A program made the position numbers and the translations under genes. From a virus, in IMG/VR virus record IMGVR_UViG_3300028676_000029, positions 1 through 27,175 of that record: 27,175 nt of DNA; one strand, written 5' to 3'. Below, one piece after another: positions 19,352-26,889 of the stretch (its first letter is position 1; every line of letters starts with the position of its first letter). The notes under the pieces were generated by a model. It had not been told where the DNA came from, did no database searches, and saw only the letters and a list, made by a program, of their open reading frames with translations.

Positions 19352-20109
19352 TATGCTCCTGCTTGTGCCCTTGAATAAGGATTTTGTAAATTATTTTGTG
19401 CTTTCTGATGTGTATTATATTCATCAGCAGCATCATCTTTAGCATTATTAGTAGTATCAGATACTCTAAATTGGGAAGGTAATAATTCTTTTTCTACCAT
19501 ATCAATTAATATAGAAACTAAATTAGCTTCAAAAGGACATTCAATATCTAAAGGGTCTTTAAATTTACCATTAGAATCTAAATCAAATTCATTTACTTTA
19601 GTAGGGTCCTCAAATATAGTAGTTATTTCTATAGAAGTCAATTCAGATAATCTACTATCTCCTGATTTTAAATACAAATAACCATCAGGATTAATAGAAC
19701 CATATACTACTTGAGTAAGAAATTTATTAATACCAACATATTTAAATCTATCTTTATTAACATAAGTAATATTACTCCCCCAGTAATCATTTGGAGATGA
19801 TAAAGTTATAATCCTTTGTCCACCATTAAGATTAATTATTGAGGGTACTTTAGATTTGGTTCTCATGTATTGTAAAGCTTCATCTAATTCTCCTATACTA
19901 CTAGAGGGAGATGCTTGTAACTCTAATTTAAGAGATTGAAAATTTGTATCAGGTATTTCTTTCTTAACATCAGAATACCTCTGTTTTAAAATAAGAGGTC
20001 TAAATTTATTAATAAGAAATGTTATGTGTTCCTCACCAAATATACTATCATCTGATTCAAGTTTTAATTTATCAATTATGATGTATATTAATTCTCTATA
20101 AGTCGCCAT
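19351..20109 (-). CDS. Tail-barrel (head-tail adaptor) protein, crAss-like
   Basis: The N-terminus MATYRELIYIIIDKLKLESD, then FLINKFRPLILKQRYSD, belongs to a crAss-like structural family whose members form rings between portal and tail. A beta-rich centre (ITYVNKDRFKYVGINKFL; YLYLKSGDSRL) and a C-terminal helix with ELLPSQFRVSDTTNNAKDDA are also typical. No membrane segment or enzyme motif is visible. It follows the hairpin at 20.15 kb and overlaps the IHF/HU-like gene by one base. I see no promoter-like site in front of it, so it depends on read-through unless a promoter of another type exists. The start is preceded by AATTAATAAT. The name 'ring protein' is inferred from family and position. 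Confidence 0.6.
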   Translation of the reverse strand: MATYRELIYIIIDKLKLESDDSIFGEEHITFLINKFRPLILKQRYSDVKKEIPDTNFQSLKLELQASPSSSIGELDEALQYMRTKSKVPSIINLNGGQRIITLSSPNDYWGSNITYVNKDRFKYVGINKFLTQVVYGSINPDGYLYLKSGDSRLSELTSIEITTIFEDPTKVNEFDLDSNGKFKDPLDIECPFEANLVSILIDMVEKELLPSQFRVSDTTNNAKDDAADEYNTHQKAQNNLQNPYSRAQAGA

Positions 20110-20130
20110 ATTATTAATTTAGTTTTAAAT

Positions 20131-20180
20131 AAAAAATCCTTGTGCAAGATAAGAAAAAAATCTTATATACACAAGGATTT
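20131..20180 (-). terminator. Long hairpin terminator between head and tail modules
   Basis: Outer arms 20134-20144 and 20170-20180 (11 perfect pairs) and inner arms 20149-20154 and 20161-20166 (6 pairs) are separated by a small internal loop. On the minus strand the stem runs into a six-T tract. It lies about 35 bases after the stop of the 406-aa gene and is the only clear signal in the 104-base gap. Confidence 0.72.
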
Positions 20181-20213
20181 AATTAAATTTATTATACTAT
20201 GTATAATTTACTC

Positions 20214-21434
20214 TTATACAAGAGCTGCAATAGTTATACCACCTACTGTAATAGCAGCTATAATACTATTAGCTAATGCAATTTGAGCTGCATTATTTGC
20301 TCCAATAGCAGGTACTACAATAGTAAGATGCTTTTGAGATTTCTGTACATTAGTACCTTCTCCTTGATAGAAATAATCAATTTCTATGTAATTATAAGCT
20401 ACAGTTGGGTCAACTAAATAAGCAGTTTTAATTACATTAGGGAAACCTACATTTCTATATTGGTCACCTCTTTCTCCAACAAAGAAATATTCCATATCAG
20501 CAGTGATTTTACCATTTAAAACTGCATTACTAGATGCACTTTTAACAGAAGTACCCCAAACATAATCACCATCAGCTAATGTAATTTTATCACATTGAAC
20601 TAAATAATTAAGAGGTTGAGATTCTTTAGTACCAAGTGTCCAAGGTTGTTCTACTTCTTCAAGTATAATACCTGTAGTTGTACCTCCAGTTAAAGTTCTA
20701 GCAGCTTCAGTTACTAACACTGTAGTATCTGTACCAGTAATATTTACTAAAGGTGCAGCAGTAGCACTTGCATTTATGATAGCTTTTAAATCTGCAATAG
20801 TCTTAGCAGCAGCAGTTAAAGCAACAGAGATAGCAGAACCTGTAACAGTTACAGCAGCAGTAGCAGCAGCTACGTCAGTAATAGCAAAAGTAATTGCATT
20901 ACCAGCAGTTCCTACATTATCAGCAGTAACAGTAACACCTGCATTAGAAGTTAATACTATAGAAGCAGCAGTACCATTCAAAGTTACATTTAACAATGGA
21001 ATTTTTTCTCTTGACATGTTAAGTACTAAAGAAGCAGCCATAGCTTGATAAAACTGTTCAGCAGTCATACCTGTTGTAGCATGTACTACACCATGTTTAA
21101 AGTATTGGTCATCAAATGATATACTTCCCCATTCATAGAACTTAACTCTAGTTAAATAATCTTGTCCTGCAAGAGGAGCACCACCATTAACATTTGCATC
21201 TAAAGCTACAGTGTACTTATTAAGAGGTCTACTCATTTTAGTATACTTAAATGCCTGTGCTTGTGTAACATTAGCAAATGGAATAGAATCTGTTTTAACA
21301 GGACCATCTGCTCCTATATATTTTAAAAATAATTCAGTAGAGTTATTATCTACAGATATAGCACCTACACCTGTTGTCCCTAAAGAATTTGCGACAAATA
21401 AATGTCTTACTTGATTTTCTGAAAATGTTGCCAT
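20214..21434 (-). CDS. 406-aa crAss-like structural protein with inserted Ala/Thr/Val-rich beta domain; candidate auxiliary capsid protein
   Basis: The N-terminal part (MATFSENQVRHLFVANSL; LDANVNGGAPLAGQDYLTRV; KHGVVHATTGMTAEQFYQAM) and the C-terminal part (YRNVGFPNVIKTAYLVDP; IEIDYFYQGEGTNVQKSQKH) match a family conserved among crAss-like phages and coded downstream of the MCP. Between them, residues about 165-254 are an Ala/Thr/Val/Gly-rich stretch (VTVTADNVGTAGNAITFAIT; ISVALTAAAKTIADLKAIIN) that looks like a beta domain found as a module in various phage surface and sheath proteins. I infer a head-surface or auxiliary capsid role; the name is not certain. The domain has different composition from the rest of the gene. 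The gene lies 31 bases after the 227-aa gene and ends before a strong hairpin. Confidence 0.55.
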   Translation of the reverse strand: MATFSENQVRHLFVANSLGTTGVGAISVDNNSTELFLKYIGADGPVKTDSIPFANVTQAQAFKYTKMSRPLNKYTVALDANVNGGAPLAGQDYLTRVKFYEWGSISFDDQYFKHGVVHATTGMTAEQFYQAMAASLVLNMSREKIPLLNVTLNGTAASIVLTSNAGVTVTADNVGTAGNAITFAITDVAAATAAVTVTGSAISVALTAAAKTIADLKAIINASATAAPLVNITGTDTTVLVTEAARTLTGGTTTGIILEEVEQPWTLGTKESQPLNYLVQCDKITLADGDYVWGTSVKSASSNAVLNGKITADMEYFFVGERGDQYRNVGFPNVIKTAYLVDPTVAYNYIEIDYFYQGEGTNVQKSQKHLTIVVPAIGANNAAQIALANSIIAAITVGGITIAALV

Positions 21435-21465
21435 TTTTTAAATTTGGATTAAATTAAACAATTAA

Positions 21466-22149
21466 TTATTTATTTTGGTAATTATAAACTTTAGTAGCTG
21501 TTTCTACAGCTCTTTTAAGTATTAACATATGTAATGATTCATGTAAAGCACATTCTGTTTCAACAGTAACACCATCTATTTCAGCATCTATTAAAGTATC
21601 TAATACAATTGGAGTAGGCATTGCAATATATCTCATTACATAAGTTTCTACAGTATATTTAGATATTAATTCTACTCTATTATCTGAGATATCTAACTTT
21701 AAAACTTGACTATCATTTGGTCCTCTAAAAGGATTCCTATAGGTTCTAAAGTAATCATCATGAGTTGTTGGTATAACTATAGCTGTAGAAGTAGTTCCGC
21801 TAGGTAATGTATCATCAACTAGAATAGCTTCTTCATAAGCTATAAACCATGCTTCTGAAGGTATGCTAAATAAATAAGAGTTATTAGCAGCTAACTTCTC
21901 AGAATGTGTATCAGCTAATATAACTGAATTTTTAAATGTTATTACTAATGTAGATAATGCTCTCCTAGCTTCTTCAGTACCTTCAAATGAAGTAGTATCT
22001 CCTGCTCCACCATAATAAGCTTGTATAACTTCTTTTTGAGCTTGTGTCAAAAATACTGACTTATCATATTCTGATAAGCCAGGAGCCATATTACTTAAAG
22101 CATTATCATACAATACATCAAATTGATTACTGAATTCAGCTGTAGTCAT
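21466..22149 (-). CDS. Crass-like ring-type connector protein (227 aa)
   Basis: The N-terminus (TTAEFSNQFDVLYDNALSNM; PGLSEYDKSVFLTQAQKEVI) and C-terminus (ETECALHESLHMLILKRAVE) fit a family found in nearly all crAss-like structural clusters, probably a head-tail connector ring subunit. It has an N-terminal helical part, a beta-rich middle with a PSEAWFIAYEEA segment, and a C-terminal helix. HESLH resembles a Zn-protease motif but is most likely incidental in a structural helix. Its start overlaps the stop of the 335-aa gene by one base (TAATG), which implies coupled translation and similar amounts of the two proteins. Which ring it forms is not known from sequence. Confidence 0.58.
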   Translation of the reverse strand: MTTAEFSNQFDVLYDNALSNMAPGLSEYDKSVFLTQAQKEVIQAYYGGAGDTTSFEGTEEARRALSTLVITFKNSVILADTHSEKLAANNSYLFSIPSEAWFIAYEEAILVDDTLPSGTTSTAIVIPTTHDDYFRTYRNPFRGPNDSQVLKLDISDNRVELISKYTVETYVMRYIAMPTPIVLDTLIDAEIDGVTVETECALHESLHMLILKRAVETATKVYNYQNK

Positions 22150-23156
22150 TATTCTTGTGATTTAAGATTTTTAATTTTAGCTTCTAACATCAATTTAGTT
22201 TCTTGATTCTTAGGTAAACTTAAAAATTTAGCAGCATTACTAATAGTTGGGTCATCATTATTATTACTAAGTGGTGAGTTATCACTAGCTAAGTACAAAT
22301 AATCTCCTCTTTTCTTAATTAAATTAAACTCTAAAGCTTCAGATATTAATACTTTAATATTCAAATAAGGGTCTTGAGCTACTTGAACAAATAGTTTAGC
22401 ATTAGCTTGGATAAGGTCATAAGCTTTACTTTGAATAAATTCTATATCAGATTTAGCACTAATTGGTCTACCATCTATAGTCTCTACAACTAATTTAAGT
22501 ATTTTCTTTTCATCTTTAATTTTACCAAATATCATATAAGCTTGCATAGATGCAGTAAGATTCTTATTACTTTCTTTTGCTTCTTCTTTTTCAGCAATTA
22601 ATACGAATTGATAAGTGGCTTTAGGACTATCATTTAAGGCAGTTAAATTAGGAGCAATAAAGTCTTTATTAGCTAATAATACCTTATATTTAATATAGTC
22701 AGTTGGGTCAGATAATTTTAAATAAGTTTCACCTTTAGTAAGTCTAATACTGAAATTATCCCAAAAATTATTCTGTTTTAAATATATAGATAAAGCATTA
22801 GGTTCTAATCCCATAGCTTCCTCAAGATAATTCTTTTCTGATGTTGTTAATACATTTACAAATGTATTACTTGTTTCTAAGATAGGAACTGTAAATGTTC
22901 TTGTAGCATTTTCAGCTAAACCACCATAAAAAATATGTTTAGGATTAGTAATCATTCCTGATTCTCTAGGAATATGTCTTACTGTGATAACTTCATCCCT
23001 CAAACATGATATAGGTGCATCCATTTCAATAGTTTCACTTCTCTTAGTAATTCTTTTTTTGCTAGGTTCTACTATATCATTAGTAAAAACCTGTGTAGTT
23101 TCATTTAAATCTAAATCTAAATCTAAATCTTTTTTGTTTTTTTCTCCCTCTCCCAT
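22149..23156 (-). CDS. Conserved crAss-like structural protein (335 aa), role unknown
   Basis: The first 50 residues are charged and low in complexity, including a DLDLDLDL run coded by a six-base tandem repeat. After this come motifs that recur in crAss-like phages next to the MCP gene: CLRDEVITVRHIPRESG, NPKHIFYGGLAENATRTFTV, YIKYKVLLANKDFIAPNL and, near the end, AAKFLSLPKNQETKLMLEAK. No enzyme motif, signal peptide or membrane segment is seen. Its constant place just after the MCP suggests a head-associated or connector function, but I do not know its role. It follows the MCP terminator with no promoter-like box in front, so its transcription probably depends on read-through. Confidence 0.6.
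   Translation of the reverse strand: MGEGEKNKKDLDLDLDLNETTQVFTNDIVEPSKKRITKRSETIEMDAPISCLRDEVITVRHIPRESGMITNPKHIFYGGLAENATRTFTVPILETSNTFVNVLTTSEKNYLEEAMGLEPNALSIYLKQNNFWDNFSIRLTKGETYLKLSDPTDYIKYKVLLANKDFIAPNLTALNDSPKATYQFVLIAEKEEAKESNKNLTASMQAYMIFGKIKDEKKILKLVVETIDGRPISAKSDIEFIQSKAYDLIQANAKLFVQVAQDPYLNIKVLISEALEFNLIKKRGDYLYLASDNSPLSNNNDDPTISNAAKFLSLPKNQETKLMLEAKIKNLKSQE
23106..23129. repeat. Hexanucleotide tandem repeat (TAAATC)x4 inside the 335-aa gene
   Basis: Four perfect copies of a six-base unit, coding in the minus direction for alternating Asp and Leu. Because the unit is two codons, slippage would lengthen or shorten the DL run without shifting the frame. Confidence 0.9.
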
Positions 23157-23172
23157 TTTGTTTTTTATTTTT

Positions 23173-23205
23173 TTATAAAAAGTAGGGGAGTATTAATCCC
23201 CTACT
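23173..23205 (-). terminator. Intrinsic terminator after the major capsid gene
   Basis: Arms 23181-23189 and 23197-23205 (AGTAGGGGA / TCCCCTACT) give nine pairs around a seven-base loop, and the minus strand continues with TTTTTAT. This G/C-rich stem stands out in a very A/T-rich gap of 60 bases. It begins about 12 bases after the MCP stop, so it can end or protect a short scaffold-MCP transcript. Confidence 0.78.
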
Positions 23206-23216
23206 AATTAATTTTT

Positions 23217-24707
23217 TTATCTAAGAATAGATGGTATCAATGATATTGTTCTTGTAGCATCTAAGATAAATACACCACCAGTCCACATTTTATGGATAAC
23301 AGCAGAATCTTCATCATGAGCCATATTAAAGTTATTTACTTCACCAGTAAAAGGATTTCTTAAACCCCAAATATAACCTCTAATATCATTTTGACCTTTA
23401 ATTCTAGCTAACTGAATATTAGGTTGGTCAGTAGACCCAATATAAAGAATATCATATCTATATGATTCAGCTGGACCTCCATCAGGATGTTGAATTTTAT
23501 TTCTAATTTCATCATCATATAATGAATCAACTTCTACTTTTACAGTAACCCCATTAGGTGCTCTAAATTCAGTGAACTGGAACCCAGCAGCTAAAGCATT
23601 TTGATGTAAAGGTGATTGAACTTTCTGAATCATTCCTAATGCATCAGCATTAATTTTGAATGCAGTCCATCCTGATACTTCATTTAATACTACTTTACTA
23701 AATTGAGCAGCACCTCTTTCCCCTGTTTTCATAATGAATACACGGTCATTTAAAGCTAATTTTGAAGAAGATAATTGATATAAAGCATCTTCAATTAATT
23801 TTAAACTGAATCTATTGTAATAGATAACATTAGATACTTCCATTTGTTCTCTTAAACCAGCACCTTGTTTAATAACATTACCTGATTTACCAAAGTTCAA
23901 ATATTCACCATTTCTATTTCTATTACTTCTACCATACATAGTAACATTATTTTTTTCCTCAGAAAAAGTTGTTTCTACTTGGTAATCTACGTGGTGCATC
24001 CACATATTATCAACTACTTTCTTACCACTTTCATCTAAGAAAGGTATACCAATAGCTAATTTTTTGTTCAACATAGAACCAGGAACTTTATGTTTGATTC
24101 TAATTTGAGACCATTCATTTCTCATTGCAATTGGAGAGCTGAATCTTACATCACCTACACCTCTTGACATTTCTCTTTCTACTGGAGAGTATTCAACACT
24201 AAATCTTTTACCTAAGGTTAACTCATCAAAAGGCATACCAGTCATAACTCCACCCATAAGTTCAACCTTATAGACTGTATTAGAACCTTCTGCTTTACCT
24301 TCAGCAAGCAATCTCAATGGGTAAACTTCATTCTTTTCCCCTACAATAACATTACCATCAGCAAACCAATCCTCGTTAAATACTAAGTAAAAAGGTTCAC
24401 CTGCAACACCAGCATTACCTGAAGTGATAACATTACCATTTTGGTCTCTAGCTTCTACTAAAGGAATATTTCTTCTTGAGCTACCAATAACATCCCAAGT
24501 ATATTCCTCATCTGTATCAAATTCCTTAATAGGGAATTGAGAAAGATAAGTTTCAAGAGATTTACCTCTTTGTAATGCTAACAACTGAACCATTAAGTTA
24601 GTTGCTTTCTGTGGTGCTCTTTGGAATATAGCTCCTAAGTGATTGTCTTTAGTAAGACCTTTCCAGTGGCTGAAACCGTAAGTTTGGAATCTTCCTAATT
24701 GTGCCAT
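23217..24707 (-). CDS. Major capsid protein, crAss-like (496 aa)
   Basis: The N-terminus LGRFQTYGFSHWKGLTKDNH, followed by LGAIFQRAPQKA, then FPIKEFDTDEEYTW and RNIPLVEARDQNG, is the hallmark of the crAss-like MCP, an HK97-fold protein. Length (about 500 residues) fits the family. Further motifs are YSPVEREMSRGVGDVRFSSP and EFRAPNGVTVKVEVDSLYDD. It builds the icosahedral head from the prohead that the upstream scaffold shapes. It starts 43 bases after the scaffold gene, preceded by AATTAATAAGAA, and is followed by a strong hairpin terminator. Codon use is like its neighbours. This is the best-supported identification in the window. Confidence 0.93.
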   Translation of the reverse strand: MAQLGRFQTYGFSHWKGLTKDNHLGAIFQRAPQKATNLMVQLLALQRGKSLETYLSQFPIKEFDTDEEYTWDVIGSSRRNIPLVEARDQNGNVITSGNAGVAGEPFYLVFNEDWFADGNVIVGEKNEVYPLRLLAEGKAEGSNTVYKVELMGGVMTGMPFDELTLGKRFSVEYSPVEREMSRGVGDVRFSSPIAMRNEWSQIRIKHKVPGSMLNKKLAIGIPFLDESGKKVVDNMWMHHVDYQVETTFSEEKNNVTMYGRSNRNRNGEYLNFGKSGNVIKQGAGLREQMEVSNVIYYNRFSLKLIEDALYQLSSSKLALNDRVFIMKTGERGAAQFSKVVLNEVSGWTAFKINADALGMIQKVQSPLHQNALAAGFQFTEFRAPNGVTVKVEVDSLYDDEIRNKIQHPDGGPAESYRYDILYIGSTDQPNIQLARIKGQNDIRGYIWGLRNPFTGEVNNFNMAHDEDSAVIHKMWTGGVFILDATRTISLIPSILR

Positions 24708-24750
24708 TTCTTATTAATTTTTTTAATCTTGTTTATAAAATACTTTATTA

Positions 24751-25887
24751 TTATACGTCTAATCTTAGACCTATATGTTTCTCTTTATCTTCAATACCTC
24801 CTACAAACTCTAAGTTACCATTAGATAAACTGCTATTATTGATAAGAGTATGCTCAAATTCTTTCATACTCTTTCTATTCTCAGCTTTAACAGCACCTTT
24901 AATTAAGTTATCCATATTTTTAAACCCATCAGTAAGGGTAAAAATAACAGCTACTTTATGAAGGAAATCAGATTTATTTTCTTTTTGATACTTTTGAATA
25001 GCTGTATAGTAATTACCTTCTTCATCTTTAAAAATAGGTTTACTAGCATTATCAAATATTCTCTTTCTTGTATCTTTATTAAGTACTATATCAGAGAAAG
25101 GCTTCTCTGTTTCTAATATCTTTTTTTCTAGTTCAGCAGCTTCTTTTTTAATAGCTTTCTTTTCATTTTCTACTTCAGTTCTAGCTGCTTTAATAGTATC
25201 TTCATACTTACCAACAAAATGTTCTTTATTACTTACTAATGCTTCTAAAGCATCTTCAATATCAGAACCTGAAGCTATTGATTTATTTACTTGCTTTTGT
25301 GCTCTTTCTTCTGAGAATCCTTTATTAATATAATCTTGAAATATTAATTGTCCTCTAAGTTTAGTAGCTTGCTCAGTTTCTTCAGAAATAAACTCTTCAG
25401 TTAAACCATTTAAATAACTAATAGTATTCTCAAAATATTTAATCTCTGAGGTTTCTACTCCACTATCAAGAGCATCTTTAATTCTTTTTTGTGATTCTTC
25501 TAGTTTAGACTCTACTTGCTTCTCCATAGCTGTAACAAAAGTTTCAGCATCAGTAACTGTCTTTAAGAAATCATCATCAAGGTCAGGTAGGACACCTTCA
25601 TCTTTTAAAGCTTTAGCAAGAGAAGAGTAGGTGTTGGGAGAAGCACTTTGTTTATCTTTATCTTTCTCAAGATTGGTGTCCTCCTTGTCCTTGTTGTCTT
25701 TATCTTCACTAACTACGCTCTCTGATGTTGGGAATAAATTATTCTCATCCACCTCATTAGTTTCTATCTTTTTATCTTTATCTTCATCAGAATTATCTAC
25801 TTTATCTTTATCTTCAAACCCTAATTCAGTTTCATCCATAAAGATATTTTCAATATCTAATTCATCAATTTTATCAAATCCTGGCAT
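24751..25887 (-). CDS. Capsid scaffolding protein (378 aa, acidic, coiled-coil)
   Basis: Residues 1-85 are an acidic, Asp/Lys-rich disordered stretch (KVDNSDEDKDKK; DKDNKDKEDTNLEKDKDKQ). Residues about 110-270 are strongly helical with coiled-coil character (VTAMEKQVESKLEESQKRIK; ARTEVENEKKAIKKEAAELE). The gene lies directly upstream of the MCP, and together these are the features expected of a phage scaffold. No protease motif is visible. It is the first gene after a promoter-like site, and an SD-like AAAAAGGGAG lies eight bases before the ATG, the only well-spaced purine-rich ribosome site in the window. The function is inferred from composition and position rather than from a recognised domain. 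Confidence 0.7.
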   Translation of the reverse strand: MPGFDKIDELDIENIFMDETELGFEDKDKVDNSDEDKDKKIETNEVDENNLFPTSESVVSEDKDNKDKEDTNLEKDKDKQSASPNTYSSLAKALKDEGVLPDLDDDFLKTVTDAETFVTAMEKQVESKLEESQKRIKDALDSGVETSEIKYFENTISYLNGLTEEFISEETEQATKLRGQLIFQDYINKGFSEERAQKQVNKSIASGSDIEDALEALVSNKEHFVGKYEDTIKAARTEVENEKKAIKKEAAELEKKILETEKPFSDIVLNKDTRKRIFDNASKPIFKDEEGNYYTAIQKYQKENKSDFLHKVAVIFTLTDGFKNMDNLIKGAVKAENRKSMKEFEHTLINNSSLSNGNLEFVGGIEDKEKHIGLRLDV

Positions 25888-25916
25888 AAATTGTTCTCCC
25901 TTTTTAATTTATTAAA

Positions 25917-25948
25917 CAAAGATATGTAAAAAACTTAATATATGCAAA
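25917..25948 (-). promoter_or_regulatory. Bacteroidota-type promoter for the capsid operon
   Basis: On the minus strand TTTG, 20 bases, then TATCTTTG is a full match to the Bacteroidota consensus (TTTG, 19-21 bases, TAnnTTTG). The transcript would start roughly 25 bases before the scaffold ATG, leaving room for the AAAAAGGGAG ribosome site. The upstream box lies in the loop of the hairpin at 25926-25964, so promoter and terminator overlap. Confidence 0.68.
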
Positions 25949-25964
25949 TCATTAAGTTTTTTAC
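25926..25964. terminator. Hairpin terminator (possibly bidirectional) overlapping the capsid promoter
   Basis: Arms 25926-25939 and 25951-25964 are a perfect 14-pair inverted repeat around an 11-base loop. The arms contain runs of six A and six T, so the structure has a U-rich side in either direction. It lies about 30 bases after the stop of the DUF5675 gene. Confidence 0.6.
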
Positions 25965-25995
25965 TTATACTTTGAAATTATTTATAATACTAATT

Positions 25996-26421
25996 TTACT
26001 CTAAAGTTATAAAAACTTTCTCAGTCTTAATAGCTTCTGTTATTAATTGATTTAACTTATCTGAAGCAACTCTTGATGTAGTTAACTTACCTTTTGCAGT
26101 ATTATTACCTACTAAAATACAACCTTCTGTATCTTCAACATCATTACCTGAATGTATTCTAACTCCTGCAAAGGAAGGTACATTAATAAGTAAAGGTAAT
26201 ACTCTTTTAAAATGATTAGAGTAAGTCATAGTTACTTCATATTTTCCAAAAGGAATACATGTTTTACTAAATACTTTAGCTTCATTATTATCAAACTTAC
26301 CATCTTTATTAATATCTCTGTTAGTATCTTCTAAGGTATCACAGAAATAAACTCCATTTATACTAAGTTTACCTATAGTATAATCAGGAGCTAAATATAT
26401 TCTTTTAACTAATAGTTCCAT
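25996..26421 (-). CDS. DUF5675-family protein with EF-hand-like loop (141 aa)
   Basis: The core GKYEVTMTYSNHFKRVLPLL, then VPSFAGVRIHSGNDVEDTEG and CILVG, matches the DUF5675 family (typical pattern: IHxGN..xDTxGCIL), which occurs in many phages of Bacteroidota. His90 and Cys101 sit in an arrangement that recalls cell-wall transpeptidase active sites (H...GC), so a peptidoglycan-related or lysis role is often guessed, but I know of no proof. Residues 36-47 (DINKDGKFDNNE) fit the EF-hand calcium-loop pattern at every key position. No signal peptide is visible, so export would need another route or release at lysis. The ATG follows the 147-aa gene after one base, and a hairpin closes this group of small genes. 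Confidence 0.68.
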   Translation of the reverse strand: MELLVKRIYLAPDYTIGKLSINGVYFCDTLEDTNRDINKDGKFDNNEAKVFSKTCIPFGKYEVTMTYSNHFKRVLPLLINVPSFAGVRIHSGNDVEDTEGCILVGNNTAKGKLTTSRVASDKLNQLITEAIKTEKVFITLE

Positions 26422-26422
26422 A

Positions 26423-26866
26423 TTATTTTGTTGTTAGTTCAGCTAATAAAGGTGAGTATCTTGGGTCAATTGATGTATTTTTTAAATCTTCAACATCAAT
26501 AAGAATAAGTTTAATCACATATTCTTTATCCATATCTTTCTCATACTCTTTCATTAACTCTGTATGTTTCTCTCTTTCTTCCTCAGATAGTAATTTAAGA
26601 GCATCAAAGAAATTAAGATTATCAATTGATTCTTTTGCTTCAATCATTTCTTTTTTCTTTAATTCTAAAGCTTCCCAAGCTTTCTTTTCCAAGTCTTTTA
26701 ATTCTTGAGATACACATTTATCTATGATTTCTGTAGCATCTTTTAAAAGAATTAAATTTTGATTCAATCTAGTAGTAAGAACTATATTTTTAATGTTTTG
26801 TTTATAACAATAGTTTAATAGTTCTGATACTCCTTCAAATAGCATTTTTACTTTGTAATTTTTCAT
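26423..26866 (-). CDS. Hypothetical helical protein (147 aa)
   Basis: I do not recognise this protein with confidence. It has a short N-terminal helical region, a Lys/Glu-rich coiled-coil segment (about residues 48-115: LKDLEKKAWEALELKKKEMI and further), and a C-terminal part ending DPRYSPLLAEL. In length and shape it resembles small phage proteins such as DUF1617 members in structural clusters, but that is only a weak likeness. AAAAAGGGGAG directly abuts the ATG, which is too close for a normal Shine-Dalgarno spacing; Met8 is an alternative start but would be too far from it. It is followed after one base by the DUF5675 gene. Confidence 0.6.
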   Translation of the reverse strand: MKNYKVKMLFEGVSELLNYCYKQNIKNIVLTTRLNQNLILLKDATEIIDKCVSQELKDLEKKAWEALELKKKEMIEAKESIDNLNFFDALKLLSEEEREKHTELMKEYEKDMDKEYVIKLILIDVEDLKNTSIDPRYSPLLAELTTK

Positions 26867-26889
26867 CTCCCCTTTTTAAAATTAATTAA

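Noticed and set aside
20140-20160. TATCTTGC near 20.15 kb as a third promoter box
   Set aside because: It lacks the TTTG end of the consensus, has no upstream TTTG at the right distance, and lies inside the terminator stem.
20776-21048. Plus-strand Ala/Val-rich frame opposite the 406-aa gene
   Set aside because: It mirrors the GCA/GCT-rich insert of the real gene and has no start context or neighbours on that strand.
21466-21560. HESLH (HExxH) in the C-terminus of the 227-aa connector protein as a metalloprotease
   Set aside because: It lies in a conserved structural helix near the C-terminus, with no third-ligand motif and too little following sequence for a zincin domain.
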